From Vicingaceae bacterium (GTDB taxonomy: Bacteria > Bacteroidota > Bacteroidia > Flavobacteriales_E > Vicingaceae): DNA of 64,000 bases. The notes beneath the pieces are model-generated. The model was not told the DNA's origin and did no database searches. It worked only from the letters and a program-made list of their open reading frames with translations. The position numbers were made by a program, and so were the translations under genes. The stretch lies in NCBI GenBank assembly GCA_018402765.1, contig JAGYIE010000002.1:620001-684000 (forward strand), given 5' to 3'. Positions 62,908 to 64,000 of the stretch are shown here, one piece after another. Position 1 is the stretch's first letter. The number at the start of each line of letters is the position of its first letter.

Positions 62908-63284
62908 TGTTAATAGAGGAGAATTAATCTATTTTTCATTATTAAGTTTTAAAGATGGTCTATTTACTATATTAGTTAGAACTGTTAATTTCTAAATCTG
63001 GCCAAAAAAATTAGCCTACCCTTTTTGAAGACAACTCTCCCTTTAAACATTTATAGTTTAAGGTAGTTAATGTAAACATGAGTTTTTAGAGGAATAGAAT
63101 CCATTTAAAATGTATATTAAGTAAGTATTCGGAAATACAATCTAGCATTAAATCAGATGAGGGCCAGCTTTTAAATTCTAATATTATAGCTGTCTAAAAT
63201 CTCCAAAACTTCATTTTAACTTTTTATACCATATATAAGGTTCAGAACACTTCTCAAAAAAGGCTATTTTAAATCCTTTATTGG
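62908..63284. other. gene-free stretch between tadA and the bacilliredoxin gene
   Basis: About 380 bases of AT-rich DNA with stop codons in all frames. I see no protein-like segment, no repeat and no strong hairpin. Confidence 0.5.
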
Positions 63285-63292
63285 TAATTTTG
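63285..63292 (+). promoter_or_regulatory. -7 promoter box of the bacilliredoxin gene
   Basis: TAATTTTG lies 41 bases upstream of the ATG; no TTG at good distance. Confidence 0.45.
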
Positions 63293-63333
63293 TCCATCCA
63301 ATTAATACAATATAAATTCAAAAATATAGAACC

Positions 63334-63744
63334 ATGTATCCAGAAGAAATGGTAGCCCCAATGAAAGCTGAATTAACTTCAGTAGGGTTTAAAGAATTAT
63401 TAAATCCATCAGATGTAGATAATGCAATTAATGCAGAAGGTACTACATTAGTAATGATAAACTCTGTTTGTGGTTGTGCTGCAGCAAATGCTAGACCTGC
63501 TGTTAGAATGGCAGCAACAAATGCAAAAAGACCAAATCATTTAACAACAGTTTTTGCGGGTGTAGATGCCGATGCAGTAGCACAAGCCAGAAAACATATG
63601 TTGCCTTATCCTCCATCATCTCCATCAATTGCTTTATTTAAAGATGGCAAGTTGGTTCATTTCATCGAGCGTCATCACATTGAAGGACGACCTGCAGAGA
63701 TGATTGCAGAAAATTTAAACATGGCATTTAACGAATATTGTTAG
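63334..63744 (+). CDS. BrxA/BrxB-family bacilliredoxin
   Basis: This 136-residue thioredoxin-fold protein of the YphP/YqiW family starts MYPEEMVAPMKAEL and carries the CxC active site C46-G-C48 in INSVCGCAAAN, with DADAVAQARKHMLPYPPSSPSIALF typical of the family. In Firmicutes these proteins remove bacillithiol from protein cysteines, and Bacteroidota often encode both the thiol and these enzymes. It is monocistronic. Confidence 0.93.
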   Translation: MYPEEMVAPMKAELTSVGFKELLNPSDVDNAINAEGTTLVMINSVCGCAAANARPAVRMAATNAKRPNHLTTVFAGVDADAVAQARKHMLPYPPSSPSIALFKDGKLVHFIERHHIEGRPAEMIAENLNMAFNEYC

Positions 63745-63837
63745 CAATAAATTTTCTTTTTTCGCAACCCCAACAAGCTATGCAAGTTGGTGAGTACTGG
63801 CAAAATAAAATAATTCACAATTTATTTGTTAATAATG

Positions 63838-63869
63838 TTTGTTGAAGAAAAAAAATAGTTCTAACTTCG
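63838..63869 (+). promoter_or_regulatory. promoter of rplM
   Basis: TTTG at 63838-63841 is followed after 20 bases by TAACTTCG at 63862-63869. Behind it the leader has a small hairpin-like CCCC-TTTT-GGG (63873-63884), which could belong to a ribosomal-protein leader; this is not certain. Confidence 0.55.
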
Positions 63870-63921
63870 CAGCCCCTTTTGGGATAAGTGTGCTTAATAA
63901 ACAGTTAAAAGATAAATTAAG

Positions 63922-64000
63922 GTGAATACGCTAAGTTATAAAACAGTTTCAGCTAATAGTGCAACAGTAAACAAAGAATGGTTACTAGTTGATGCAGAGA
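63922..64000 (+). CDS. rplM: 50S ribosomal protein L13, N-terminal part (runs off the window)
   Basis: A GTG start at 63922 opens the frame VNTLSYKTVSANSATVNKEW and continues LLVDAE to the window end. This matches the N-terminus of Bacteroidota L13, which has a short TLSYKTVSAN extension ahead of the WxLVDA core. Only the first 26 residues are visible. rpsI would be expected next. Confidence 0.9.
   Translation, partial: MNTLSYKTVSANSATVNKEWLLVDAE

Overview
The window looks like a chromosomal segment of a Bacteroidota bacterium, most likely a Flavobacteriales-type member (Cryomorphaceae/Crocinitomicaceae-like, an inference). The DNA is AT-rich. Many genes are preceded by the Bacteroidota -7 promoter box TAnnTTTG or TAnnTTCG. 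Several large secreted proteins end in type IX secretion system (T9SS) sorting domains and sit next to a PorP/SprF-family gene. Small families that I associate with Flavobacteriia (DUF6341, DUF6427, DUF2853) are also present. There is no phage, IS element, CRISPR array or rRNA operon.

Layout. 1-4.0 kb: the 3' end of an alpha-2-macroglobulin-like gene, a lipoprotein, a tandem universal stress protein and a PfkB sugar kinase. 4.1-6.37 kb: an unusual locus around a single intact tRNA-Asn(GTT). Upstream are three defective tRNA-like copies in a 127-bp tandem repeat. Downstream is a 379-bp tandem repeat in which four intact genes and one truncated gene for a small GIY-YIG nuclease alternate with 5'-truncated tRNA-like copies. 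6.5-12.5 kb: lepA, an ECF sigma/membrane protein/outer-membrane-barrel cassette and a biotin-dependent carboxylase beta subunit. 12.6-22.9 kb: an orphan NarL-type regulator, a thioredoxin-like protein, purD, purQ, DUF6341/DUF6427 membrane proteins, the yicC-gmk-nadD operon, an ArsC-like protein with a drug/metabolite transporter, and a flippase-like protein. 23.0-29.9 kb: a compact operon of a cystathionine synthase/lyase, a TrkA/KtrA-type protein, an SDR enzyme and two paralogous M43 metalloproteases with T9SS tails. 30.0-40.9 kb, all on the minus strand: a multiply broken lipoprotein gene, polA, an M28 peptidase/glutaminyl cyclase, cysS, a multiply broken polytopic membrane protein gene, a MORN-repeat protein and an SDR-type threonine dehydrogenase. 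41.3-45.6 kb: trhO, then tyrosine degradation (hmgA, hppD) and a DUF2853 protein. 45.9-60.5 kb: a cell-surface operon with a 3114-aa LamG/fibronectin-like giant, a nine-repeat cadherin-like protein, a PorP/SprF protein and a SPOR-like protein. 60.6-64 kb: aspS, tadA, a bacilliredoxin and the first codons of rplM.

The genes fall into housekeeping modules (translation, purine and NAD synthesis, DNA repair) and T9SS-dependent surface modules. The most unusual element is the tRNA-Asn/GIY-YIG double tandem array at 4.1-6.37 kb. Both sides of it carry the same substituted anticodon-arm module, a (near-)perfect 16-bp palindrome. Two long decayed genes, at 30.3-31.1 kb and 37.0-38.8 kb, can be reassembled across frames by eye and explain stretches that otherwise look empty.
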